From: Kribbella solani
Lineage (GTDB): Bacteria; Actinomycetota; Actinomycetes; Propionibacteriales; Kribbellaceae
Assembly (NCBI RefSeq): GCF_014205295.1
Contig: NZ_JACHNF010000001.1
Coordinates: forward strand, 5,828,001 to 5,892,000
Reading direction: 5' to 3'
DNA: 64,000 nucleotides
A program made the position numbers and the translations under genes. This document shows positions 24,649 through 31,789 of this stretch, in pieces (the stretch's first letter is position 1; each line of letters opens with the position of its first letter). The notes below the pieces were generated by a model. It was not told the origin of the DNA, searched no databases, and saw only the letters and a program-made list of their open reading frames with translations.

Positions 24649-26386
24649 CTTCGCGGGTATCCCGGAGGGCGTTGGTGGCGCAGTGCACCTCGCCGCCACC
24701 GAGGTGTGCCCAGAAGAAGTCTTCGACCCAGTGCACCCGGACGCCGTTCTTCGCGAGTGCTTGCTCGGTCGCTTGCCGGAACACGTCGCGTCCGTTCAGT
24801 CGCGGACCATGCGGGTCGGGTGCCGCGAACTGACGGTCCGTGACGGACAGACCGTTCACCAGATCCGGAGTCAGTGCCTTGAGCCGGTTGTAGCCGGGCA
24901 TGTTGGCGAAGAACACCGGCAGCCGGACCAGTTCGCTCGTACGCAGACCGGTCGCCTTCAGCAGGATGGCCAGTTGATCGTCGATGTGCTTCGCCGCTGC
25001 CTCGTTGTCGGTGAGCCTGCCGCTCAGGAGCTCGTCGACCGTTGGTTTGCGCGTCGACCTGGTGTCCGCGAACAGTTGCTGACTGCCGCCACCTTGGCGC
25101 TGTACATCGCGCAGAAGGCGTACGGCGAGGCGCGGGTCGGCGACAGCAAGGGTCCAGCCACGGGCGTTGTTCGCACGGACCACGTGCACGGTCTCGTCCG
25201 CGTGACCGACCAGCAGCCAGGAGGTGTCGTACGAGATCGGCGACTGGTAGCCCTGGCCGGTGATCAGCTTGAGGAACGCGGGGTCGGGGCGCCGCGCACC
25301 TGACCCGTAGTAGACGCGGCCGTGCGGATAGCCGGGGTACGGCGGCAGCAGTTCGATATTGCCGCCCATGTTCAGCAGGTCGTCGACGCCGGCCGCCTGG
25401 TTGTCGCCGAACTGCTGCACGACACCGATGTCCGGGCCGCGCAGATCGCGGTACAGGAGCCGTCCGGCCGGGCGCGGGGTGTTCTTCTCCGGGAGGTCCC
25501 AGAGGTTGCCGGAACGGATCAGGATGCGCATCGTGTGCGTACCGCCGACGGTCGGCATACTCACGGTCGCCGGCTCGAAGGTGTCCTGCGCCCACATGTC
25601 CTTCCAGCCGTCCGGCGTACCTTTCAGGAAGCGCAGCTCACGGCCTTTCGTTGCCGTCCGCAACGTTTTGGCGAACTCTGGCCAGTCACCGGGAGCGCCA
25701 GGCTGGTACGGGGGTGTGCTTCCCCACCAGCCTTGCCCTTTGGCCGGTTGAGCGGCCAGTACTGTTTGCGCCGGCTGGAGATCGTTCTGGAGCATCAGCG
25801 GGGCGACCCGCATCCGCACCGAGTCGGTGGCGGTGCGGCCGTTGTCGGCAACACTCACCGTGACGGTGATCTGCCCGTCCCACACTGCCGGATCCCGAAG
25901 AACATCCCGCCCTTCAAGCTGAAGTCGAACACCGCGCCGCAGCTGATCCGCGGTCAAGGCGTTCCGGGCGTGCCCGTTCACGAAGATCCGTGCCTTGTCG
26001 GCAGGGGCGATGGTGACGGTGCCCGTGGCGTTGGCGGAGAGGTTGCGTTCGGCATCGAGGGTCAGTGGTGCCAGATCGGCCGCGTCGCGGGGGCCGTTGA
26101 TCCGGTCGTCGGCGGCATCGTTGCAGGCGGCAAGCTTGTCGTCGACGGCTCGTCCGGGCGCATCGAGCTCGGCCGGCGCGACCGTACACCGATGCTCGTC
26201 ATCATCAAGATTCGGCAGAAAGATCGCGCCACGCCCATCGGTCCAACCGTGCTTCCCCGCGTCATCGGCACGAGTAAGCAGCCCGTCCCGATTCACATCC
26301 GCCGTCAACCGCGGCGCCGGGACGGCGGCAGTCGCGCCCCACTTCCGCCGGCGAGAGCAGTGGTCGCGAGAAAATCCCTTCTCCAC
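24599..26386 (-). CDS. Protein-arginine deiminase (PAD) family protein
   Basis: 595 residues. The C-terminal PAD catalytic domain is well kept: WAQD (Asp268), RSGNLWDLP, GGNIELLPPY, GHADETVHVV (His395, Asp397) and GEVHCATN (Cys569) match the tetrad of human PAD4 (D350, H471, D473, C645 from memory); the 172-residue distance from the second Asp to the Cys is the same. Deiminases convert peptidyl-arginine to citrulline. The N-terminus has a Ca-binding-like DVNRDGLLTRADD. No signal peptide is seen, although homologues I know of are secreted; the only start (GTG) lies in the terminator of the upstream VOC gene, so the 5' end may be lost. Confidence 0.82.
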   Translation of the reverse strand: MEKGFSRDHCSRRRKWGATAAVPAPRLTADVNRDGLLTRADDAGKHGWTDGRGAIFLPNLDDDEHRCTVAPAELDAPGRAVDDKLAACNDAADDRINGPRDAADLAPLTLDAERNLSANATGTVTIAPADKARIFVNGHARNALTADQLRRGVRLQLEGRDVLRDPAVWDGQITVTVSVADNGRTATDSVRMRVAPLMLQNDLQPAQTVLAAQPAKGQGWWGSTPPYQPGAPGDWPEFAKTLRTATKGRELRFLKGTPDGWKDMWAQDTFEPATVSMPTVGGTHTMRILIRSGNLWDLPEKNTPRPAGRLLYRDLRGPDIGVVQQFGDNQAAGVDDLLNMGGNIELLPPYPGYPHGRVYYGSGARRPDPAFLKLITGQGYQSPISYDTSWLLVGHADETVHVVRANNARGWTLAVADPRLAVRLLRDVQRQGGGSQQLFADTRSTRKPTVDELLSGRLTDNEAAAKHIDDQLAILLKATGLRTSELVRLPVFFANMPGYNRLKALTPDLVNGLSVTDRQFAAPDPHGPRLNGRDVFRQATEQALAKNGVRVHWVEDFFWAHLGGGEVHCATNALRDTREATPWWSGNGVSGIVSR

Positions 26387-26409
26387 CCGTGGGCGGAGAA
26401 GGGATCGCC
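26374..26409 (-). terminator. Rho-independent terminator of the VOC gene
   Basis: On the minus strand ATCCCTTCTCC (26405... to 26395) pairs with GGAGAAGGGAT (26384-26374), followed by TTTTCTC. It begins 6 bases after the VOC stop. Its right arm contains the GTG at 26386 that opens the deiminase frame. Confidence 0.75.
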
Positions 26410-26410
26410 C

Positions 26411-26776
26411 TCACTGCTGAATGATCGACAGTACGTTGCCTGCCGGGTCCTTGAACCAGGCGATCAGTGGGCCGCCGCCGCGGAAGATGCCGAGCTCGTC
26501 CTGCTTGTCGTTGTACCGCTCGAAGGTCACGCCCAGCTCGGTCAACGCCTGGGCTGTCGCATCGATGTCCGGCACCGGGAAGTTGAGCACGGTGAACTCG
26601 GCCGGTACGTGATCCGGTTTCGGGTACACCAGCACCGGCGTGCCGCCCGCGACGCGCAGGTGCAGCATGCCGTGCTCCTCGCCGACCTCGAGCCCCAGCG
26701 TCCGCGTGTAGAACTCCTTCGCCACCGCGACGTCATCCACCGAAAACCCACTGAACGCCTTACTGTCCTGCAACAT
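26411..26776 (-). CDS. VOC-family (glyoxalase-like) protein
   Basis: 121 residues, one VOC module: SKAFSGFSVDDVAVAKEFYT, LGLEVGEEHGMLHLRVAGG, VPDIDATAQALTELGV and a closing GGGPLIAWFKDPAGNVLSI. The sequence matches the common actinobacterial VOC subgroup with conserved His and Glu metal ligands. The ATG at 26776 has GAGGAGGGA upstream. Followed by a strong terminator. Confidence 0.88.
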   Translation of the reverse strand: MLQDSKAFSGFSVDDVAVAKEFYTRTLGLEVGEEHGMLHLRVAGGTPVLVYPKPDHVPAEFTVLNFPVPDIDATAQALTELGVTFERYNDKQDELGIFRGGGPLIAWFKDPAGNVLSIIQQ

Positions 26777-26848
26777 CCCGTTCCCTCCTCTACTAGCTGA
26801 CACCAGTAACGTCGGCGCCATCACCCCGTTCTCGACAGCTCGAGGGGA

Positions 26849-27469
26849 TCAGTTGCGGAGGGCGGCTTGGGGGAGGGCGGGGTTCACGGCGGCGGCCACC
26901 GCGGCGGACTCCAGGCCGTCGGCGACGGTGTGCAGGAGACGGACCAGGTGGGCGGCGTCGGTCGGGCCGAGGATGCCGGTGACGACGTCGAGGACGCGGA
27001 CGGTGAGGCCGTCGAGCTGGGAGAGCCGCGCCTGGCCCATGCCGGTGACGGCCAGCTCAGGCGTGGTCCGGACCATGCCGAGCGCTTCCAGGTCGGCGAT
27101 CGCCAGCTCGGCCTCGCCGGCGGTGATCCCGACCTGCCGCGCCACCTCACCGGGGGTGTTGCGGCCGTTGGCGACCGCGTTCAGTACGAGCGCGGCCGGC
27201 ATCTTCATCCCGACCGCGTCCTGCAGGCCGAGGATCAACGGGTGGGCGTGGCCGCGGACGCGCTCCATCGCGTCGAGCAGCCGGAGCGCGTCGCCGACGT
27301 CACCGATCAGGTGCTCGGTCTGAACCGCCGCCAGACCCGCTGGGCCCGGCCGGACCGGAGCGGCGACCACGCCGCCGAGGACCCGCTCAGGCACCACCAG
27401 AGCCGTTTCGATCCGCTCCTCCGCGGGTCCTTCGGTCAGTGGCCTGATTCCAGCGTCTTCGATGGTCAC
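26849..27469 (-). CDS. MarR-like winged-helix protein, function unclear
   Basis: About 206 residues. The middle (IILGLQDAVGMK through NGRNTPGEVARQVGITAGEAELAIADLEALGMV) looks like a winged helix with a T-P-ELAVTGMG wing, so a DNA-binding role is likely. The N-terminal 60 residues and the C-terminal helical part have no family I recognise. The start is uncertain: GTG 27469 was taken, but the frame is open to an ATG at 27538. Confidence 0.6.
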   Translation of the reverse strand: MTIEDAGIRPLTEGPAEERIETALVVPERVLGGVVAAPVRPGPAGLAAVQTEHLIGDVGDALRLLDAMERVRGHAHPLILGLQDAVGMKMPAALVLNAVANGRNTPGEVARQVGITAGEAELAIADLEALGMVRTTPELAVTGMGQARLSQLDGLTVRVLDVVTGILGPTDAAHLVRLLHTVADGLESAAVAAAVNPALPQAALRN

Positions 27470-27599
27470 AGCTCCAGCGTACGGACCGCTTCTGACAGCT
27501 TCGGCGTGTCTTACCTGAGGAATCCCTGTGAATCTCATGACATGACCGCGACCTCTCCTGCGACCTTGCCTGGGACCTCTCGCGGCCTACGCTCCACCC

Positions 27600-28364
27600 A
27601 TGCGACTGTCCGGCAAACGAGCCCTGGTGATCGGCGGCGGTGGTGGCGGCATCGGCCGCGCGACGACCGAAGCCCTCGGCAACGAAGGTGCTTCGGTGCT
27701 GGTCGCGGACCTTGATCCGGACCGCGCCGCGGCCGCCGCGGCGGCAGTCCGGTCCGCTGGCGGTACGGCGTACCCGGTGTCCGGTGATGTCCGGTCGGCG
27801 GCGGATGTCGACGCGATGATCGCGGCCGCGGTGCAGCGGCTCGGCGGACTCGACGTACTCGTCACCGTGGTCGGCGGGCAGGTCGCGTTCGTGCCGGCGG
27901 TGAAGCTGCACGAGATGGCCGACGAGGACTGGGACACGATCTACGAGGTCAACCTCAGGTACGTCGCCCGCGCGGTCCGGGCCGCGCTGCGCGTCTTCCT
28001 CGACCAGGGCACCGGCGGCACGATCGTCAGCGTCGGCTCGGTCACCGGGTTCATGGCGGCGCCGGAGCAGGCCGCGTACGGGGTGATGAAGGCCGGCCTG
28101 CTCAGTCTGGCCCGGACGGTCGCCGCCGAGTACGCGCGGGACGGCATCCGGATGAACATCGCGGCGGCGGGCGCGATCGCGACCGCGGTGGCGAACGCGG
28201 GCGACGGCACGGAGGTGGTGGAGGAGATCCCGGTCGGCCGGCTCGGGCGGTCGGAGGAGGTCGCGCAGGCGGTCGTTTACCTCGGGTCGGACGCGGCCGC
28301 GTACGTCACCGGGCAGCAGCTCGTACTCGACGGCGGCGTCTCCGTCCGTGGTCCATTTCAGTAA
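27600..28364 (+). CDS. SDR-family oxidoreductase
   Basis: 254 residues. Cofactor loop reads VIGGGGGGIGRATTEAL, unusually rich in Gly; Asp in VADLDPDR indicates NAD(H) use. Active-site Ser in SVGSVTGF and Tyr-x-x-x-Lys in YGVMKAGL; C-terminal YVTGQQLVLDGG. The NNAG motif is replaced by VTVVGG, seen in a minority of SDRs. Stand-alone gene, probably its own promoter. Confidence 0.9.
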   Translation: MRLSGKRALVIGGGGGGIGRATTEALGNEGASVLVADLDPDRAAAAAAAVRSAGGTAYPVSGDVRSAADVDAMIAAAVQRLGGLDVLVTVVGGQVAFVPAVKLHEMADEDWDTIYEVNLRYVARAVRAALRVFLDQGTGGTIVSVGSVTGFMAAPEQAAYGVMKAGLLSLARTVAAEYARDGIRMNIAAAGAIATAVANAGDGTEVVEEIPVGRLGRSEEVAQAVVYLGSDAAAYVTGQQLVLDGGVSVRGPFQ

Positions 28365-28555
28365 TCGAACACACGGACGAAGAATTCGGGTTCCGGGTGG
28401 TCCGAAAAAGCCGAGAAATTCCGGATTCGGGCGTGACCTCGGCTCGGCGTTCTCCGTTGGATCTGACGTGACGGTGAACACAACACGGCGCACCGGCACC
28501 GCGCTCGCCCGCGTTTTCCAGGCCGACCACCTCGAAGTAACAGCCAGGAGGACCA

Positions 28556-28786
28556 GTGACAACCGCCACCGCCACCCAGACCGTTCAGCGCCGACGCGTG
28601 CGGGTTTGGTTCGGTGAGCACGTCATCGCCGACTACAACGCCGAGCCGGCGTTGGCCGAGCGGTACGCAGACGCCATGAGCCGCCGATTCGCCGGTCTCC
28701 GGGTCACGAACGACCCGATGCCCGCCGTCGACAAGCTCCCCGACCCTCTGCCCGGCGAGCGCATGTGGGACGTAGCTCCCCGCTGA
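28556..28786 (+). CDS. Small actinobacterial protein of unknown function
   Basis: 76 residues (GTG start, AGGAGG 4 bases upstream). The core VQRRRVRVWFGEHVIADYNAEPALAERYADAMSRRF and the ending PLPGERMWDVAP give a compact basic-to-acidic protein with no Cys and no signal or membrane segment. I do not recognise a function. The strong ribosome-binding site, a 190-bp gene-free leader and two hairpin terminators downstream suggest it is well expressed as a single gene. Confidence 0.75.
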   Translation: MTTATATQTVQRRRVRVWFGEHVIADYNAEPALAERYADAMSRRFAGLRVTNDPMPAVDKLPDPLPGERMWDVAPR

Positions 28787-28892
28787 GAAAAGATCCCGGT
28801 ACCTTTCCTCGTTCCGTACCTCACCAGACAACCCACCGCGGAACCCGGCCAGGTCGAGCGCCTCACCTCGATCAGCAAAGGCACCGGCCAGG

Positions 28893-28946
28893 GGCGGCAA
28901 GCGGGCGTGGGCGTTCTGCCCCTCGCTTGCCGCCACTTTCTTAATT
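28893..28946 (+). terminator. Rho-independent terminator after the 76-residue protein
   Basis: GGCGGCAAGCG (28893-28903) pairs with CGCTTGCCGCC (28924-28934), an 11-bp perfect stem with a 20-base loop, followed by ACTTTCTTAATT. Confidence 0.75.
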
Positions 28947-28976
28947 AAACGCCTGAACAAGCACCGAGAAATACCA

Positions 28977-29013
28977 GTTCGCACCGGCACCCCCAGCGCC
29001 GGTGCGAACTTTT
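28977..29013. terminator. Second, bidirectional terminator
   Basis: GTTCGCACCGGC (28977-28988) pairs perfectly with GCCGGTGCGAAC (28998-29009) over a 9-base loop and runs into TTTT. It lies between the small protein and the convergent VOC remnant and can end both transcripts. Confidence 0.8.
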
Positions 29014-29014
29014 C

Positions 29015-29305
29015 TCACTTATTGGCGTAATACTCGGCTTTCAGCTGGATCAACTGGACATAGTTCCCGTCCGGGTCCACCAGCGTCGCGAACCACCCCA
29101 CCCCACGATCCTCCGGGTGCACCAGCCACTCCACCCCGAGCGTACGCAAGTGGGCGGCGGTCGCCTCGATGTCCTCGACCGCGAAGTTCACGATGTAGCG
29201 CCCGGGCTCGGCGTTCTTCGCCGCCACGTCGTCGCGCAGCTCGATCACCAGCCCGACACCTCGTACGTCGGAGCCGGGCGGCGATCTTCGACAGGGCCGA
29301 ACCAT
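29015..29305 (-). pseudogene. 5'-truncated VOC-family gene
   Basis: Only the second half of a VOC module is present (GRYIVNFAVEDIEATAAHLRTLGVEWLVH, then WFATLVDPDGNYVQLIQLK). The first half, with the opening strand and helix, is missing: the 30 residues before the homology are an unrelated basic stretch running into the region upstream of the PHP gene, and no other frame restores it. Usual length is 115-130 residues; this has at most 96. Could be an atypical short protein. Confidence 0.55.
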
Positions 29306-29409
29306 GGGAGCCGGCTGGACCACTCGTCGTATTGGTTCACCTTGGCAACACCTGGTGGTCATCGAGAACGGCGATGATCCGGCCGAATCCGCCAAGGGGA
29401 GGACAGCCG

Positions 29410-31197
29410 ATGGGGCACTCGCACGACCACTCATCCGCAGCCGGTTACGGCCATGGACACGGTCACGGACACGGACACGGACATGGGCACGATCACGATC
29501 ATCGCCGGCCGAACGACGAGCTCGACCAGGCGACGCTGGCCGCGCTGGACGAGTCGGTGCCGGACAGCGAGTTGTCGCCGGCGGAGGTGTCGCGGCGCGG
29601 GCTGCTCCGGTCCGCGGGCATTCTCGGTGGTACGGCCGCGCTGGCCGTCAGCGGTGCGCAGTTCGCCGCCGCGACGGCACCGAACAAGCCGAACCAGTTG
29701 ATCAATGACGGCTGGTTCTTCCAGCACGGGAACCGGCCGAAGGTCTGGCTCGCCGGTGACCACCACATTCACACCCAGCTCAGCTCCGACGGCATGTACC
29801 GCGTCATCGACCAGGCCCGGCACGCCGCCGCGTACGGTCTGGACTGGCTGGTGATCACCGACCACGGCGGCGCGACGCATGCCCGGATCGGGGTCGACCT
29901 GGTCAACCCGCAGATCAAGGCGGCCCGGACCGAGCTCCGCGACACGCTGATCTTCCAGGGCCTGGAGTGGAACATTCCGGCCGCCGAGCACGGCACCGTG
30001 TTCGTCGCGCCGGGCAGCCGCGAGGTCGAGGTCCTGAAGCAGTTCGAGAACAGCTACGACGGCAGTGTGAAGAACGCCAGCTCGAACTCGCCGGCCAACG
30101 AGGCACTCGCGGTGTCGGGTATCCAGTGGCTCGGTCAGCAGGTCGACAAGCGCCGCGTCGCGGACGCGCTGTTCCTGGCCAACCACCCGGCCCGCAACGG
30201 CATCGACAGCCCGCACGAGATCCGCAACTGGCGCGACGCCGACCCGCGGATCGCGGTCGGCTTCGAGGGTGCGCCCGGTCACCAGGCGGCCGGTCTGCCG
30301 AAGCCGCTCGGCGGCGCCAGCGCCCGCGGGTACTACGGCAACTCGCCGAACCCGAACTCGTTCGCCGCGTACCCGCCCGAGAGCTACCGCACCTGGGGCG
30401 GCTTCGACTGGATGACCGCGACCGTCGGTGGTCTCTGGGACAGCCTGCTGGCGGAGGGCAAGCCGTGGTGGATCTCCGCGAACTCCGACTCGCACGTGAA
30501 CTGGAACGAGACCGCCCGCCGCCCGGACGGTTCCACGCAGGCACAGTTCGACCGCGACGGCCGGTACATGGACCCGGTCTACGGCAACGCGATCAACACC
30601 ACCGCCGGTGACTTCTGGCCGGGCTACTACAGCCGTACGCATGTCGGCGCCGACCGGCGCGACTACCTCGCGGTAATGGAGGGGCTGCGCAACGGCCGGG
30701 TCTGGGTTGACCATGGCGCGCTGGTGAAGGGCGTGGAGGTCGAGGTACGCGAGGTCGGCAAACGGTACGGCGAGCCGCTCGGCGGCGCGCTGATCGTGAA
30801 GAAGGGCCGTGCGATCGAGCTGGTCGTCCGGATCACCGCCCAGACGATGCCGAACTGGTCCAACTTCGTGCCCACGCTGAACCGCGTCGACGTGATTCGC
30901 GGATCGGTCACCGGTCCGGTCGGTGACAAGGACACGATGACCGCCCCGAACACCAAGGTCGTCAAGCAGTGGGACACCTCGGGCAAGCGCGGCACGTTCG
31001 AGCTGGTGTACCCGCTCGGCCGGGCCGACGAAGCGCAGTACGTCCGGGTCCGGGGTACTGACGGAAATCGCAGCCAGCCCGGGTACCTGGGCGCCGCGGT
31101 GGACCCGTCCGGCCCCAAACTGGACGTGGTCGGCGACGCGGACCCGTGGGTCGACCTGTGGTTCTACACCAACCCGATCTGGGTCCTGCCGAAGTAA
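29410..31197 (+). CDS. Tat-exported PHP-family phosphoesterase with His-rich N-terminus
   Basis: 595 residues. A 60-residue leader (13 or more His, mostly Gly-His and Asp-His repeats) precedes a twin-arginine signal SRRGLLRSAGILGG at residues 61-74. The mature part has PHP motifs DHHIHTQLSSDG and ITDHGG, later HPARNG and NSDSHVNW, all metal ligands of PHP phosphoesterases. It therefore probably acts outside the cell on a phosphorylated substrate. The His block before the Tat motif may collect metal in the cytoplasm before export. The ATG at 29410 has GGGGAGGA upstream. A partner gene follows 10 bp later. Confidence 0.83.
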   Translation: MGHSHDHSSAAGYGHGHGHGHGHGHGHDHDHRRPNDELDQATLAALDESVPDSELSPAEVSRRGLLRSAGILGGTAALAVSGAQFAAATAPNKPNQLINDGWFFQHGNRPKVWLAGDHHIHTQLSSDGMYRVIDQARHAAAYGLDWLVITDHGGATHARIGVDLVNPQIKAARTELRDTLIFQGLEWNIPAAEHGTVFVAPGSREVEVLKQFENSYDGSVKNASSNSPANEALAVSGIQWLGQQVDKRRVADALFLANHPARNGIDSPHEIRNWRDADPRIAVGFEGAPGHQAAGLPKPLGGASARGYYGNSPNPNSFAAYPPESYRTWGGFDWMTATVGGLWDSLLAEGKPWWISANSDSHVNWNETARRPDGSTQAQFDRDGRYMDPVYGNAINTTAGDFWPGYYSRTHVGADRRDYLAVMEGLRNGRVWVDHGALVKGVEVEVREVGKRYGEPLGGALIVKKGRAIELVVRITAQTMPNWSNFVPTLNRVDVIRGSVTGPVGDKDTMTAPNTKVVKQWDTSGKRGTFELVYPLGRADEAQYVRVRGTDGNRSQPGYLGAAVDPSGPKLDVVGDADPWVDLWFYTNPIWVLPK

Positions 31198-31207
31198 GGA
31201 AGACGTT

Positions 31208-31780
31208 GTGATCATCGCGATCGATGCCGACAGCATGGACCTGGCCGCGGCCGACCACCTGCTGTACGACTTGATCGCGGCCGTGGATCAGCCGGTCGTC
31301 GCCGTCACCCACCTGGTGTCGGGCGACGACCGGCCCCACGTCGCGGTCTCGCTCACCAGTACCGCCGACCTGGCCGAGCCGATCCGCGAGGTGGTTGCCG
31401 ATCGCAACGTTGGTCTCGCCATTACCAGGCCCGGCGCGACCGAGCCCGAGCTGGCCGGCCCGAGCCGTCTGGTCCGGGGCGCGTACGTCGCCGCGGTCGA
31501 GGCCGCTCTCGGTACGAAGGGCCGCGTGGTCCGCTGGCCGGGCCACGAACAGGGTCACGGCGTGCTACCGGCGGCCGAGTTGCGTACCCGCTGTGGCATC
31601 GACGAACTGGAGGGCATCGGCGGCGTGCCGGTCGATGACGAGACGCTGATAGATACGCTCGATTTCCTCCGCCCGGTACGCCGCGACGGCCGCCTGGTCC
31701 TGCAGGTACAACCGGCCGCGGGCGACGTCCTGATCCCGTTCGAGCTACAACACCAACAAACCTGCTGCACCGACCACTGA
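31208..31780 (+). CDS. Unknown protein encoded after the PHP phosphoesterase
   Basis: 190 residues, GTG start, 10 bp after the phosphoesterase stop and thus co-transcribed. The chain has alternating hydrophobic segments (VVAVTHLVSGDDRPHVAVSL) but no signal or membrane helix, and ends QHQQTCCTDH, a tail with two Cys and two His that could bind metal. No family recognised. Its link to the His-rich neighbour suggests a metal-related role, which is inference. Confidence 0.65.
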   Translation: MIIAIDADSMDLAAADHLLYDLIAAVDQPVVAVTHLVSGDDRPHVAVSLTSTADLAEPIREVVADRNVGLAITRPGATEPELAGPSRLVRGAYVAAVEAALGTKGRVVRWPGHEQGHGVLPAAELRTRCGIDELEGIGGVPVDDETLIDTLDFLRPVRRDGRLVLQVQPAAGDVLIPFELQHQQTCCTDH

Positions 31781-31789
31781 CCGGACGAC

